This document shows, in pieces, positions 48,471 through 59,500 of a stretch of 64,000 bases of DNA; the first letter of the stretch is position 1; each line of letters starts with the position of its first letter. The position numbers were made by a program, and so were the translations under genes. The DNA is from Fratercula arctica (lineage: Eukaryota; Chordata; Aves; Charadriiformes; Alcidae). The notes beneath the pieces are model-generated. The model was not told the DNA's origin and did no database searches. It saw only the letters and a list, made by a program, of their open reading frames with translations. The stretch lies in assembly GCA_947846985.1 (NCBI GenBank), contig CANTUZ010000001.1, positions 113,167,757 through 113,231,756 on the forward strand, written 5' to 3'.

Positions 48471-51400
48471 CTCACAACCTATTTGGGATGATGAGGGAGG
48501 ATATTGTTTTTATTAGGTCAATCTTCACTTTCTGTTTTGGGAAGAAGCTAGGGCAGGAGGCAGGTGCCTGGTGCTAGCTCTGGCCTGGTTGCAGTGCCAG
48601 GATGGCTTTCAGAGGGAGAGCGAGAGGACACTTCACCCCAGTGAGCAGCAGGGCTGCCTGGAGGGAGACGGACTGTGTAGGGAGCAGAGGAACAGGTGGC
48701 CAAAGGCAGGAAGCAGAATAAGGCAAGGAGGCGATTTCTTAGGGAACCAGAAGCACAATTGTGCCCAGCCTAAGAGCGCGCAGTGTGCAGGAGAAGTCAA
48801 GAATAAAATGATTTGCCAACCAGACACTCACCAGCAGATCTGAGCTGTTAGAGCTAGTGTTTGTTCTGGTAAAACGTTGTGTTAGTGTTTGCTTTTCAGA
48901 AGAGAAATTCATACCTTAAAACTCTGGTTAACTGAGAATAGCAGCAAAGAAGCATTTACGCTCTTTCAGATGTAGAAAAAACACATTTTTGTTGATTTTT
49001 TTTTTTTTTTAGATTTACCTCTTGATGGATTTGTGATACTCGATTAATTTTTTGTTTCAGTTAAAGCAAACAGAGAGTGTGTGGATTCCTCCATAGTTCA
49101 GCAACACCTTCCAACCTACTTTTTTTGATTGTTTTTCCAGGCCCTTTTCCAAATTACTCCAGCCTTGCACAGGACTTTAGGAGAGAAAAGGAGAGGGGAA
49201 ATTCCATAAAATTATCTTATAAAAGCAAAGGAGAATCTTATCTCTTGGCTCCTGTGGGAGCTCTGCTTGCTAACTCAGGATGATCCTGTTCCAGAGCAAA
49301 GGATTTCCACCATCGACTTTCACCCAGGGCTTGTATCCTCTTTATTTCACATAGCTAATCATGCTGTGCAGCTAGGAAAGGGATGTGTCTTGTGTTGTGG
49401 CTCAGCTGCCTGATGATACAGCAGTGTCTACTATTCAGATGTAAAATCTGCAAGAACAATAGTTATAATAGTGTTTGATCACAATTCGGTCATAAAATAT
49501 GGATTGTATAACAAAAACAAGTAGATCACAGCTCTGCTTTTCAGCCTGAGACTCAGCTGCTCTTAAATATGTATTGGCTTGACACATGTATCTGCGTTTC
49601 TTTTTTGTCTTGCTAAAAATTAGATCATTTATGTAAGGCACAGCCCATCCCTCCCTCTCCTATCATAATGCAGATTTTCAAAGCCCCCCTAATATGAATT
49701 CCGGAAAGGCCATACATTGCGACTGTAGTCTTCTCCAGTCAACAGTCTGTCCTTCTAATGATATGCTTTGGCTATGCCATAGGTATAGCCCTCATGAAGA
49801 GGGCTTGCAAACAGAGCCAGCTTTCTCTGAAGCCCTGAGTTAGGGAGGAAGTGGGGTCTGTATCCCTCACTGGGAGAAGGCAGTGCCTGTGGAGTGTCTG
49901 GGGGCGGTGATGCTCTGGTGTCACGGTGCTGCCCAGATCTATTTAGAGCAGCCCCTGCTATAGTCCTTGGAGGCTCCAAGATTGTGTTTCCAGTGTGCAA
50001 GAGCTGTAGTTCAAATGGACTTTTCTCCTAGCGTGCTCCGGACTTTAGCCTCTTCTGTCCTACTACCTTCCTGCTGCAGCATGACAGCCCTGAGTTAACA
50101 TCTACGAATGTAGGGTAACTTCTTTTTAAGAAGAAAATCAGCGTGCAACTTCCCATCCTGCAAAATCATGTGCCACCTAACAGTTCCCAGGGGCATCATC
50201 CTTCCCTAAAAGCACCCATTTCACTTCTTGCTTCCCTTTCGTATATGTTGAAAAGGGCATTTCTGTGCAGAGTTCTTATGCATAATTCAATTTCTAATTT
50301 TGATTTAGAAGCTGCCTTAAAATCCGAAGGCAAAAGAATTTCTTTTGCATCGCCCCACCTGTGAGGAGAATTTGAATTTCTTCTAGAAGAAACCGCACCC
50401 CCACTGGATTGGGGGCACTCCTACCTTATTATTCTCCCATCCATGCCTGTGCACGTAAAGAGAACTGCATTAGGAGAAGCCTGTAATCCAAGGCCCATCA
50501 CAGAAATCCTCAGTGAGTCAATCTCATTCTAGGCAGCTCCTGGTATTTGACCATTTATTTCCTTTATTCTTCCTCCTGAAATAACACATAATGGATGCAC
50601 CTGTCCAGTCACGCAGAGAAAATGAGGGCACTGCATGTAAGTTAAGTAATGACTCTCTAGCCCTAAATGTTTCCCCCAGCACTTTGGTCCCCAGCATGTC
50701 GTGGTACATATTTTTTGTCTCTCTCTTTTGAAGCAAGATTCAATTTAATTCTCTCCAAAGTGTCAACTGCTGTGATTGCTTTATTACGCAGTCTTATGCC
50801 ACTCATGGCTTATCAGATTTTTAAATTACCATATAAATCTACATAGTTAGACAATATAAGAAACATCATTTTAAATGTATCTAATCTCATTTTCAAAGTT
50901 AGATCAGAAACAATCAACACTTTAGAATGAAAGTGATACCCCTAAGCTAGAAAATGGGAACCTAACAAAATTATCTACACTAATCATCATTAACCATAAT
51001 AATACTTGCAAAACAAAAAACATTGGTGTAATTAATTGTAACACCTAGGGGGTGAAAAGAACCAGGCAAAAAAAAAAAATTCTCAGATTACACATCATTT
51101 ACTAATTCTACAACATGATAATATGAGGGTTTGCTAATTATATATGCTAATATTGCTTAAGTTTTAGCAGAATAATTGTAGTGTACTGCGTATATTATAA
51201 TGTGGTAGGCATGGCATAACCTCTGTGAATTTGAACTCCCCAAGTGGAGAACACAAAAGTTAAGCTAGCAACAGTGTTTGGCTGGGAATGTGTATACAAT
51301 TACCTTGTGGTCAACGAAAAGAAAGCCTGCTGCAAGTACAGACCTGGGAGTAAAGCCTTATTAATATATGGGAGGAAGACAGTTTGGAAGAAACTTTTGC

Positions 51401-53590
51401 CTGCCTTGGGAGGGGAGCTTTGGCAGGAGTTGAAGTGGGAATACTGTACCAAAGAAACAAATCAGGAAGACTTGTTTTGAATTTTATTAGTTGTTTGGAA
51501 GCAAGCTCTCAGAAGTCCCATTACTGAGAAAGCATTCAGTCTGACTCCTTAGGCAAGAAAGGAAAACAGAGAGAAACAGGCTGAGGCAAGAGTGGCTAAG
51601 ATGTCATACAGTAAACGTGACTTGGGCTGTGTAGACCTGGGTCTTAGTAGTTGAGTCTCTGAGGACTAGGAGGTACACTGACCAAAGACGTGGTCGACTA
51701 GTGAAAACTTGACCTCCCATGATCTGGGCAGTGTGTTTCACAGGCGGAGCTTCTGCGGCAGCAGCCACCTGGTGGCATTGGTATTCTGCTGCCTTATGCG
51801 CTTGCTCATAACTGTGGCGCTTGGGGAGCATTTCTAACTGCTTTTCTATTAATTCCTGTTCTGAACATGTAGTGAGGAGATTGCAGTGCTTCCTCAACTG
51901 TTTTCATGCTTTTGCTCGGGTTGGTTCTGATTGTTAAACATTCAGTGTGGGTCCAGGACTGAAAGTCTTGCTTTTGTTAAAAGGACTGTTTGACTAAGTG
52001 AATAAGAATTGACATGAGTAATTGAAGCTTAAACTAATGCAACTTGGCCCAATACATATGAAATGAAATATAAGTAGATGGTAAGCAATGGGACTTCTGA
52101 GGAGAGCTGGTAGTGCTGCCCATCAGCTGGATGGACAGTTTTGTGCTAGAAAAGCCTGTCTTCACCTGCATATAACTTTTGACTTTAGTAGTCATGCTGA
52201 AAGTTTCCAAGACCTGCATCTGCTTTAGAGTGATTCATGTGTGGGTGTGTGTTTGCATTTAAAAGTTTCAGATGATATAGGTTGTTCTTGAAAGGAAAAA
52301 CACAGAGTTTTCTTCTGGGTAAGTTAAATATCAGCAGTTCACTGAGAAGCTACAGAGTCCCTATGATAAGGGGAAAAAAAAACTGCTGGGTTTACTCAGT
52401 GGAAATACCCAGGTTCTGTGGGTATTGCTTCAGAAAATGATCAGCTTGTGGTCAGATGGCTGCCTCCGGAGCCACAGGAGCTGAGGCTGCAGGAGGCAGC
52501 GCTTGGGCTGATTGCTCCTGGTCGACAGCTGCCCTTGCCGAGCTGGGCTGGGCAGCTGGCATGCGGAGGCTCAGGCCTTGTAGCAGAGGACCCCTGCAGG
52601 TCTTTCGGTGGTCCTTGGGTGTTGGCAGGGAGAAAGCAGTCTCCCTGTACGGGAGGGGAGCTGGAAATGGGAATGCTGGGATCTTGTGGGATTGCTTCAT
52701 GCTCAAGGGAATAGAGAGGCTTGTGCTGGGCAAAAGCAGCTTACTCTTCCACTCTTCTCCCACCTCTGCCTCCTGTAGCTCCACCACTATGCCACAGTGT
52801 GCCCCCGGCATGCCACCCAGGGTGTCAAATGCCACCCAGAGGGGAGCAGGAGGGAGGGAAGGGGACGGCTGGTCATGCCTGGCAGAAGCCAGGAGCCTTT
52901 GCCTCTCTGCTCTCCTCTGCTGGCACCTGAAAAGCCGGTGGGGAAACCTCGCTCCCTGCCCAGCTGGCCACTGTCAGAAAGGGCAGGAGACATCTCTGCT
53001 GACATCCTCGCTTGCTAAAGCCCCTGCTCCACCAGTGGTGTCAGCAGGCTTAGATGTGTCAGCTTTGCTAGAGCAAATGACAATACCAAAGAATTCTGAA
53101 GAAGTATTTGTAAGGGTGGCATGGTCAAGTCTCCAAAGATAATTAGGAAAAGGCCCATCTTTTTCTGATTGTCACAACATTAGACAACGTCCCCAGTGGC
53201 TCTGAATTAATTTGGCTCTATTGCTTTATTGGAGCTGTGCTGGTGTGTGTGGTCAGGTGAACTCATTCAAATGTAGATAGTGTCCAAGATTCAAATCACT
53301 AGGCTTGTAAACAATTTGAAAGCACAGGTGCTTACAGTGGGCAACCCTTAAAAATTATTTTTAATTGCAAGAACTGAGAACTTACGCTTTACCTTTTGGC
53401 CATTTGTTTTATTTGTGGTTTCCCAGCACTTCCAAGTCAAGTTGCTTTATCTGTTCTCTTTTCATGTTAAGATGCATTTCATAAAGACAAGCATAGATAT
53501 CTTAAAATCTTATAGAGCTGAATTCTAAGAAGTCTTATACTGTACTGTTTTCCAATATAAGGAGAGCCTTATTTTTTTTCCTCCTTATTT

Positions 53591-53612
53591 CCCCCCCCCC
53601 CCCCCCCCCCCC
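53591..53612 (+). repeat. C22 homopolymer
   Basis: Twenty-two consecutive C. On the minus strand this is a G-tract able to form a quadruplex, and it is a common gap or error site in assemblies. Confidence 0.95.
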
Positions 53613-54449
53613 TCCACCGTTCCCCGTAAATAGTGGAAATTCTGTGTGTAATTTGCTGTTTTACAAAAATAATTCTGGCTGACTCCATCCATTTTTTTCA
53701 CTTATGATTATGCACTGTGTTTGAAAATGCAAACCTACTACAAAGTGAACAGGAAGGTGGGCACTTTTTACTTTGATGCTAGTCCTGATTTTTGGAAAAC
53801 TTACAGAACATGAACTCAATCTGTCTAGCATGCAAAATTCAGTGCAGTATAGGTAAAAATTTTTATAAAATTTCTACTGAAACCTAGTAGAGCTTATGAA
53901 CTACAAACTGGTTAACCCAGTCTGTTTTCTCTAAATATCAAGGTTGATTAAACATTCTCAGATGAAAAGTGAAAGACAGATATACACTGTCTAATAGAAA
54001 TTATAAGTTATAAAAGTGATGGTGTCAACAGAATAAAGTAGGATAAGATCCTATTTTCAAATAAGTATCTGGCATGTCTACCATTTGCCACCCAAGAAAT
54101 GTTTCATTCGCATCTTGTTCACTATCTCTCTGGTTGTCATGGGTCATCAGATTTTTTTGTTGGTGGTTTGTTGTTTTGGTTTTTTTATGTCTCCCTTTCT
54201 GACTAGTTCAGATGACCAGTCTCAGAATTTGAGAAGAAGAAAACCTAGGAAATATATTGCTCTAGTTGCTTCTATTCTGTATTATGACAGATTTTCTTTC
54301 TGATATTCATTTTCCTTCTGTTACCTTATCAGATTACTGCAACTTATTTTTAGGCTGGGAAATTGAATGAAAAGTTGAAGCTGCTGTAGGAAGTAGGCCT
54401 GCTTTATTGATAGTAGATGGAAGAGGCACTTGCTACGCTGTAAGTAATG

Positions 54450-55351
54450 TAAGTTGCCTCCACTGCAAAGCCACTTTCTAGCCTGTCAGTCCCCAGCCTG
54501 TGCTGTTGCCTGGGGTTATTCTGTCCCAAGTGCAAAAGCTTTCTTCTATCCTTGTTGAACCTCCTGAGTTTTCCTGTTGGCCCTTTCTCCCTTCTTGTCA
54601 TGGTGGCACCTCTGCCCTTTGGTGTGTTGGCTTCTCCTGCTGCCCCCTAGTGCCATCCACAAACTGCCCGAGGTGTCAGTCCCTCCTGTCATCCACCTCA
54701 CAGGTGATGGTATTTAACACTATGAGCTCCACTATCAAACCCTAAGATATGTTAATCATTAAAAAAAAAAAATTATGACTGGCAATTAGGCTTCAAACTC
54801 TTGACCTTAAAAGTCCAGCCAGTCTAGCCACCTCATAGACCACCCATTCAGTCCCAGTCACTCTACCTTATCTGTCAGCTGACAATGGTGAAAGTCTTTA
54901 GAAACTGAAAGTAAATGACATTCTCTGCTGTCCCCAGGCTCACAGAGCCAGTCGTTTCATCATAGTAGGTAATCATGCTGCTCAAGTGCAATTTTGTAAA
55001 TCTGTGCTGACTGTTCCCAATCACCTCCCTGTCCTTCACATGCATAGAAGTGTCTTTCATGAGGACTTGCCAAATAAATAATTTTCCCAGGGACTTAAGA
55101 GCGCCTCAGTGGCTAGTAGTTCCCTGGATCCTAGTCCTGCTGTTCTGATTCTTTTTCTTTTTTTCTTTTTTTTTTTAAGATGGCAGTAACATTTGCCTTT
55201 TTCTAGTCATTGGAGACTATGCAAGTCAGCACAGCCCTTTGAAAGTGATAAAGAGTGGCCTTATGGTGATATTGGCCAGCATGCTTTGGTATGCTTTGTC
55301 CTGTTCCTTGGACGGGTATACACTTGGCTTACTCAAGCATCCCATAATATA
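54450..55351 (-). mobile_element. Old CR1 LINE (minus strand), 3'-side half, interrupted by a younger CR1
   Basis: Degenerate RT sequence on the minus strand. From the right edge inward: the SIDKLSKY-type stretch near 55300-55340, the PGNY-type block near 55100-55140, the region around CTGACTGTTCCCAATCACCT and CACAGAGCCAGTCGTTTCAT (+ strand), and at 54440-54601 LLHLGQNNPRQQHRLGTDRL. These follow the order of CR1 RT, with many stops and indels, so the copy is old. The 3' UTR end is missing on the left. The sequence resumes after the inserted element at about 55997. Confidence 0.72.
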
Positions 55352-55996
55352 TAGCAGTGTGCCCAGGTGGCCAGGAAAGCCAATGGCATCCTGGCTTGTA
55401 TTAGAAATAATGTGACCAGCAGAAGTAGGGAGGTGATTGTCCCCCTGTACTCAGCACTGGTGAGGCCACACCTTGAGTACTGTGTCCAGTTGTGGGCACC
55501 TCAATACGAGAGAGGTATCGAGGTGCTGGAGCGAGTGCAGAGGAGGGCAACGAAGCTGGTGAAGGGCCTGCAGAATAAATCTTATGAGGAGCGACTGAAG
55601 GAGCTGGGACTGTTTAGTTTGAGGAAGAGGAGGCTGAGGGGAGACCTCATCACTCTCTACAGCTACTTGAAAAGACATTGTAGAGAGGTTGGTGCTGGTC
55701 TCTTCTCACAGGTAATTAGTGATAGAACAAGAGGGAATGGCTTTAAAGCTGCAGCAGGGTAGGTTTAGACTGGACATTAGGAAAAAATTCTTCACAGAAA
55801 GAGTGGTCAGACACTGGAATAGGCTGCCCAGGGAGGTGGTGGAGCCACCATCCCTGAATGTGTGTAAGACTCATTTAGATGTGGTGTTAGGCGATATGGT
55901 GTAGGGGAGAACTTTGTAGATTGGGGTTGATGGTTGGACTCGATCATCCCAAGGGTCTCTTCAAACCTAAATGATTCTATGATTCTGTGATTCTAT
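55352..55996 (+). mobile_element. Younger CR1 LINE 3' end (plus strand), inserted in the old CR1
   Basis: A strongly 5'-truncated copy of 645 nt, from CAGTGTGCCCAGGTGGCC to the terminal TATGATTCTGTGATTCTAT octamers. It is nearly the same sequence as the copy at 21929-22570 (opposite strand), so both belong to one subfamily. The RT C-terminus stays open from 55367 to 55762, where an extra A in CTTTAAAGCTG (55741-55750) shifts the frame; the remainder continues in the next frame to the stop near 55904. Confidence 0.92.
55367..55904 (+). pseudogene. CR1 RT C-terminal remnant with one-base frameshift
   Basis: Encodes [20 protein letters not shown] through [30 protein letters not shown] and [12 protein letters not shown], then shifts frame at 55745-55747 and continues [20 protein letters not shown] to the terminal VVLGDMV. 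It has no promoter or upstream RT and is a transposon relic. Confidence 0.88.
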
Positions 55997-56530
55997 AATT
56001 TCATTCTGCTCTGTCTGGTAGTTCCTGTATACCCCAGCTGAGACTGAGAGCATATCTCTTCAATAAAGACTGATGCAAAGAAGGCATTGTGTACCCTGGC
56101 CTTTTAAATGTTTTTCTTATATGGGCCATCTCCCCATTCGGCAGCAAGCTCACATTTTCCTACATCTTGATTTTTGCCTGATTTTGCTACCGAGGTACCT
56201 GTAGACTCCCTCCTTGTTGCCCTGCTCAACTCTCAGCTGTTTCAGCTCCAGACAAGCTTTGCCTATCCTGAATCCAACCTTGCACAAGGGTGATCTCTCC
56301 TTTGCAGCCTCTCCCTGCTCCCACCTTTCCTGTGCTTGCTTTTCACCTCTGGACTCCCTCAGCATTTCCCAGTTCAGCCAGAGTGTGCCTGCTCCACTTT
56401 GCCAGGGGAATCCTGCCAGTGCCCAGCAGTTCCTCACTCTTCAAAGAGGGTTCTGTTGTCACAGAAAGCCAAATCCTCAGTAGCAGATCCAGTCCTTGGG
56501 TGCAGTGGGGAAGTCAGTGCAGCAGCCTGA
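55997..56530 (-). mobile_element. Old CR1 LINE (minus strand), 5'-side half beyond the insertion
   Basis: On the + strand the words AAGACTGATGCAAAGAAGGC, then a pyrimidine-rich block around TAGACTCCCTCCTTGTTGCC, then CTGCTCCCACCTTTCCTGTG follow the order of the CR1 region between endonuclease and RT on the minus strand. With 54450-55351 it forms one older copy split by the plus-strand CR1. The right limit is vague; similarity fades after about 56340. Confidence 0.55.
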
Positions 56531-59500
56531 ATATTGCGGAGAAGTCAGTGAAGATCTGGGGATGACAGGAGGGTCCTTGAAAATTGACTCTGAAAGCAAG
56601 CCTACAGAGGTCCTTTCTGGCAAAAACTGTTCAAAGACTGGTAATATCTGAGCAAAAAAAATTCCATCCCATTACTTCTGTCTATTTTATTGATTAGGCA
56701 GGGAACTTTTTGTGCCTTATATGCAACATACATGACTTAAAACCCTACAGCAATCAAACCCCAACTTCAGCAAACTTTTTCTCCTCAAGTATCCTCCTGA
56801 CCTTCATGGGTTTGAATGAGTAATACTTTAATTTCCCTTCCCCACTGTTCCTGATGCACCTCCCCCCACTCCCCTTTTGGTTTTTTTAGATGGTGTTAAA
56901 TCTCTGCTTTTTTTCAAAAACATAGAAATATGTAGCAATGGCATTAGGAGCTCAGGAAGCAGAAGAGTGAGATCAGTCTGTAGAGCGTAGCTGTTGTTCT
57001 GTGCTGCTCAGGTGAAGTGGGACTAAAGTAGTTTTATATCAGCATTCATCAGCATCCCCAGCAGGGAAGACGACTGGGTTGCTTTGTTAATGTGCTCTTG
57101 CTGTTCTCCGTTACTAAAACATCTGTTAGGGGTCATTGACATTTGGGCACAAACTAGGGCTGTTCCCAACAACTCTCGGCGAGGAAAGGAGAGTAAATGA
57201 AAATAATATTCTCTCAGGTCAGGCTGATAAATAGATGCTCATAATTCTGTTGTTGGTGTTTGGTTCCCCCCCCCCCTTATTTCTTCATTCTCTTTTAGTA
57301 AATGTCATGTAGCGAGTGCAACATTACTTTTAAGAGGCAAAAATGAATATAACTGTGATATAATTCTTACCCAACTTAGACAATAACAAAAATAAGCTTT
57401 TGGTATAATTTTGAGTATTTTTTGTTTTTCTGGCGTTTTTTGTTTGTTTGTTTGGGTTTTTTTTGTGTCTTTTTTTTTTATTATTATTTTTTTTCTAGGT
57501 TGTATGACTTAATTTTGCATCTTTTAAACCTAAAACTGTAACTTTTGGAATCTTAACAATGTAACAACAACTTGCAGAGATGTTTTTACACAAACTGGGC
57601 CTACCAACCTGAATTGTAATTACAAGAGTAGTGAAACTCCAAAAAGTCTGTTTAATCAAGAATGAATTTCAAAATACAGAGGACTTTTTCCACCTTGTCT
57701 TGTTATTTGCAGTTGGTTTTAGGTTTTTTTCATTATAGTGTGTAACATAATACATAGTATGGAAAAAATATTTTGACAAGCTTATTTTTGTGGAATTATG
57801 GGTTAGGAACTTCTGTTTCTAGAGTTTTCATCCAGCTAAAATTATTACCAGGTACAATGTCGCCATTTTTTCCTGCAATATATATTGTTTTAGCATGATA
57901 ATTGTTTAGGCTGATTTTTATAGAACAGTTTTTCTAATTGTGCGGAGTCTTTTCAGATTAGTGTGTGTATGCTCGTGTTACACAAAGTTCAGACCATCTT
58001 TGGTATGGCCAAAGCATGTGGGATTTTGCTTGTAGAATCCCGTGCATTACAAGTTCTGCAGAAAACAATGCAAAGAACCCTGGTACTGTTGTTATATGCT
58101 TCCCCCACCCCTCCTCCCCCCCCACTTCAAAGAGGATATTCTGATTATTAATGTTTACTATTTACTATTTATATTATTATTATTTACAGTGTTAAAAGCC
58201 AAATAATTTTATTTTGATGTTTGGGATTATGGAAAAAAAATTCTTTATAGTTAGTTTATCTTATTTTTTTTATTTATAAACAGAAATGTGGTTGGTCTTT
58301 CAGCACATTCACTGTCTCGCTGACTTCAAGGAAAGTGCCAGAGATGGGGGTCTCGCATTGACTCCAGCCAACTGTGACATATAGATTGCTTTTAAAGATT
58401 ATATGCCATGGCTGTGTGAAAAGCAAAAATGTTTTTATGCTTTTACCCTAACATCTGTTCCTAGAGGTTGATGGACAAATCCTTGCTATCATTAACTTGC
58501 TACATGGTTGGGTTTTGCCTGTTATTCTGAAGACAGAATTGCTGAGAGAGGGACCAAAATAGCCACTTCCATGGAAATGGGGAAGTGGTATCTTTCCTCA
58601 CAGAGTACTGTACACCAATAGATCTTAAAAAACTGTCATAAGGTCCAGGCCTCGATGCTGTTAAGTTGGCAAACTGCTGCCCTCTGTCACATCTCTCTTT
58701 TTTTTTGTGTGTAGAAGAACACTGAGAAGATTCTGCCTGGACAAATATGGCATCTTTTGAATTGCTTGAATTTCCCTGCCCCTGTAAATGAATAGAAAGA
58801 CCTGGTGGACAATGACCTTTTGTTAAATTTGCAGTTATGGGACAAAACTGAAATATTTTTTCTAATTCCTTTAGACTTGTGAATGGCTTGTGCATGAGGT
58901 GTTTTTTTTTTTTTTACGCTGTTTGTGTGTGTGTAAGTGCTAGTGCAGATCTTGTGTTAGCTGAGTTCAAAGAATGCTTTTCTGATAGCTCTTACTTTGT
59001 TTTCTTATCTTCCTGGGAGACTACAAAAACAGCTATGAGCAAGATTCACTCTTCACCCTCTCTCCCAAAATCTCTCTTCAAGGTATTACAGCAGAATACA
59101 TCTCTCTTGCTAGAGATATATATGCTGTAGGAACATTCAGGAGCAGACATGGAATGAGCATGCAGGTTGTTGTTGTAGTTAGGCTAGTAGAATGAATTAA
59201 ATAGTGTCCAGATGAGGTTTTGGATGAAGATTATTAATTAGCCAAAAGTTAATCTGTGAGGACCGTAATAGTGCTTTGGGCAACTCCTGAGGCTTGCAAC
59301 CAGAGGAGACAATTACTGAAACTGAGCCAAAGCACACTGGCCTTCATTTCTCTGTCTGCCCTGAATCTCATGGGTGTTTAGAAAAGTAAAGAGTGAGAAA
59401 TGAAAAGTGCAAAAGACAGAAAGCCAGAATGTCTTGCCATTAAGCCGGTGTTTGCAATGTTCCAGATTTGGTTTAATAACTTCTGATCTCCCATTTCTCT

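Larger units (their letters stand above)
40176..54449. other. Intergenic DNA, no gene seen
   Basis: About 14 kb without a recognisable gene or CR1. It includes a TTTG tract (46373-46396), a 32-bp tandem duplication (48417-48470), a 22-nt C run (53591-53612) and GC-richer patches at about 48550-48720 and 52440-53050. The longest ORF in the window (228 codons, 52456-53142 +) lies in the latter patch; it has no domain, no splice context I trust and overlapping ORFs on both strands, so I do not call it a gene. Confidence 0.5.

Noticed and set aside
52456..53142. 228-codon ORF on the + strand as a gene
   Set aside because: No recognisable domain, GC-biased composition, overlapping ORFs on both strands and no trustworthy splice or promoter context.
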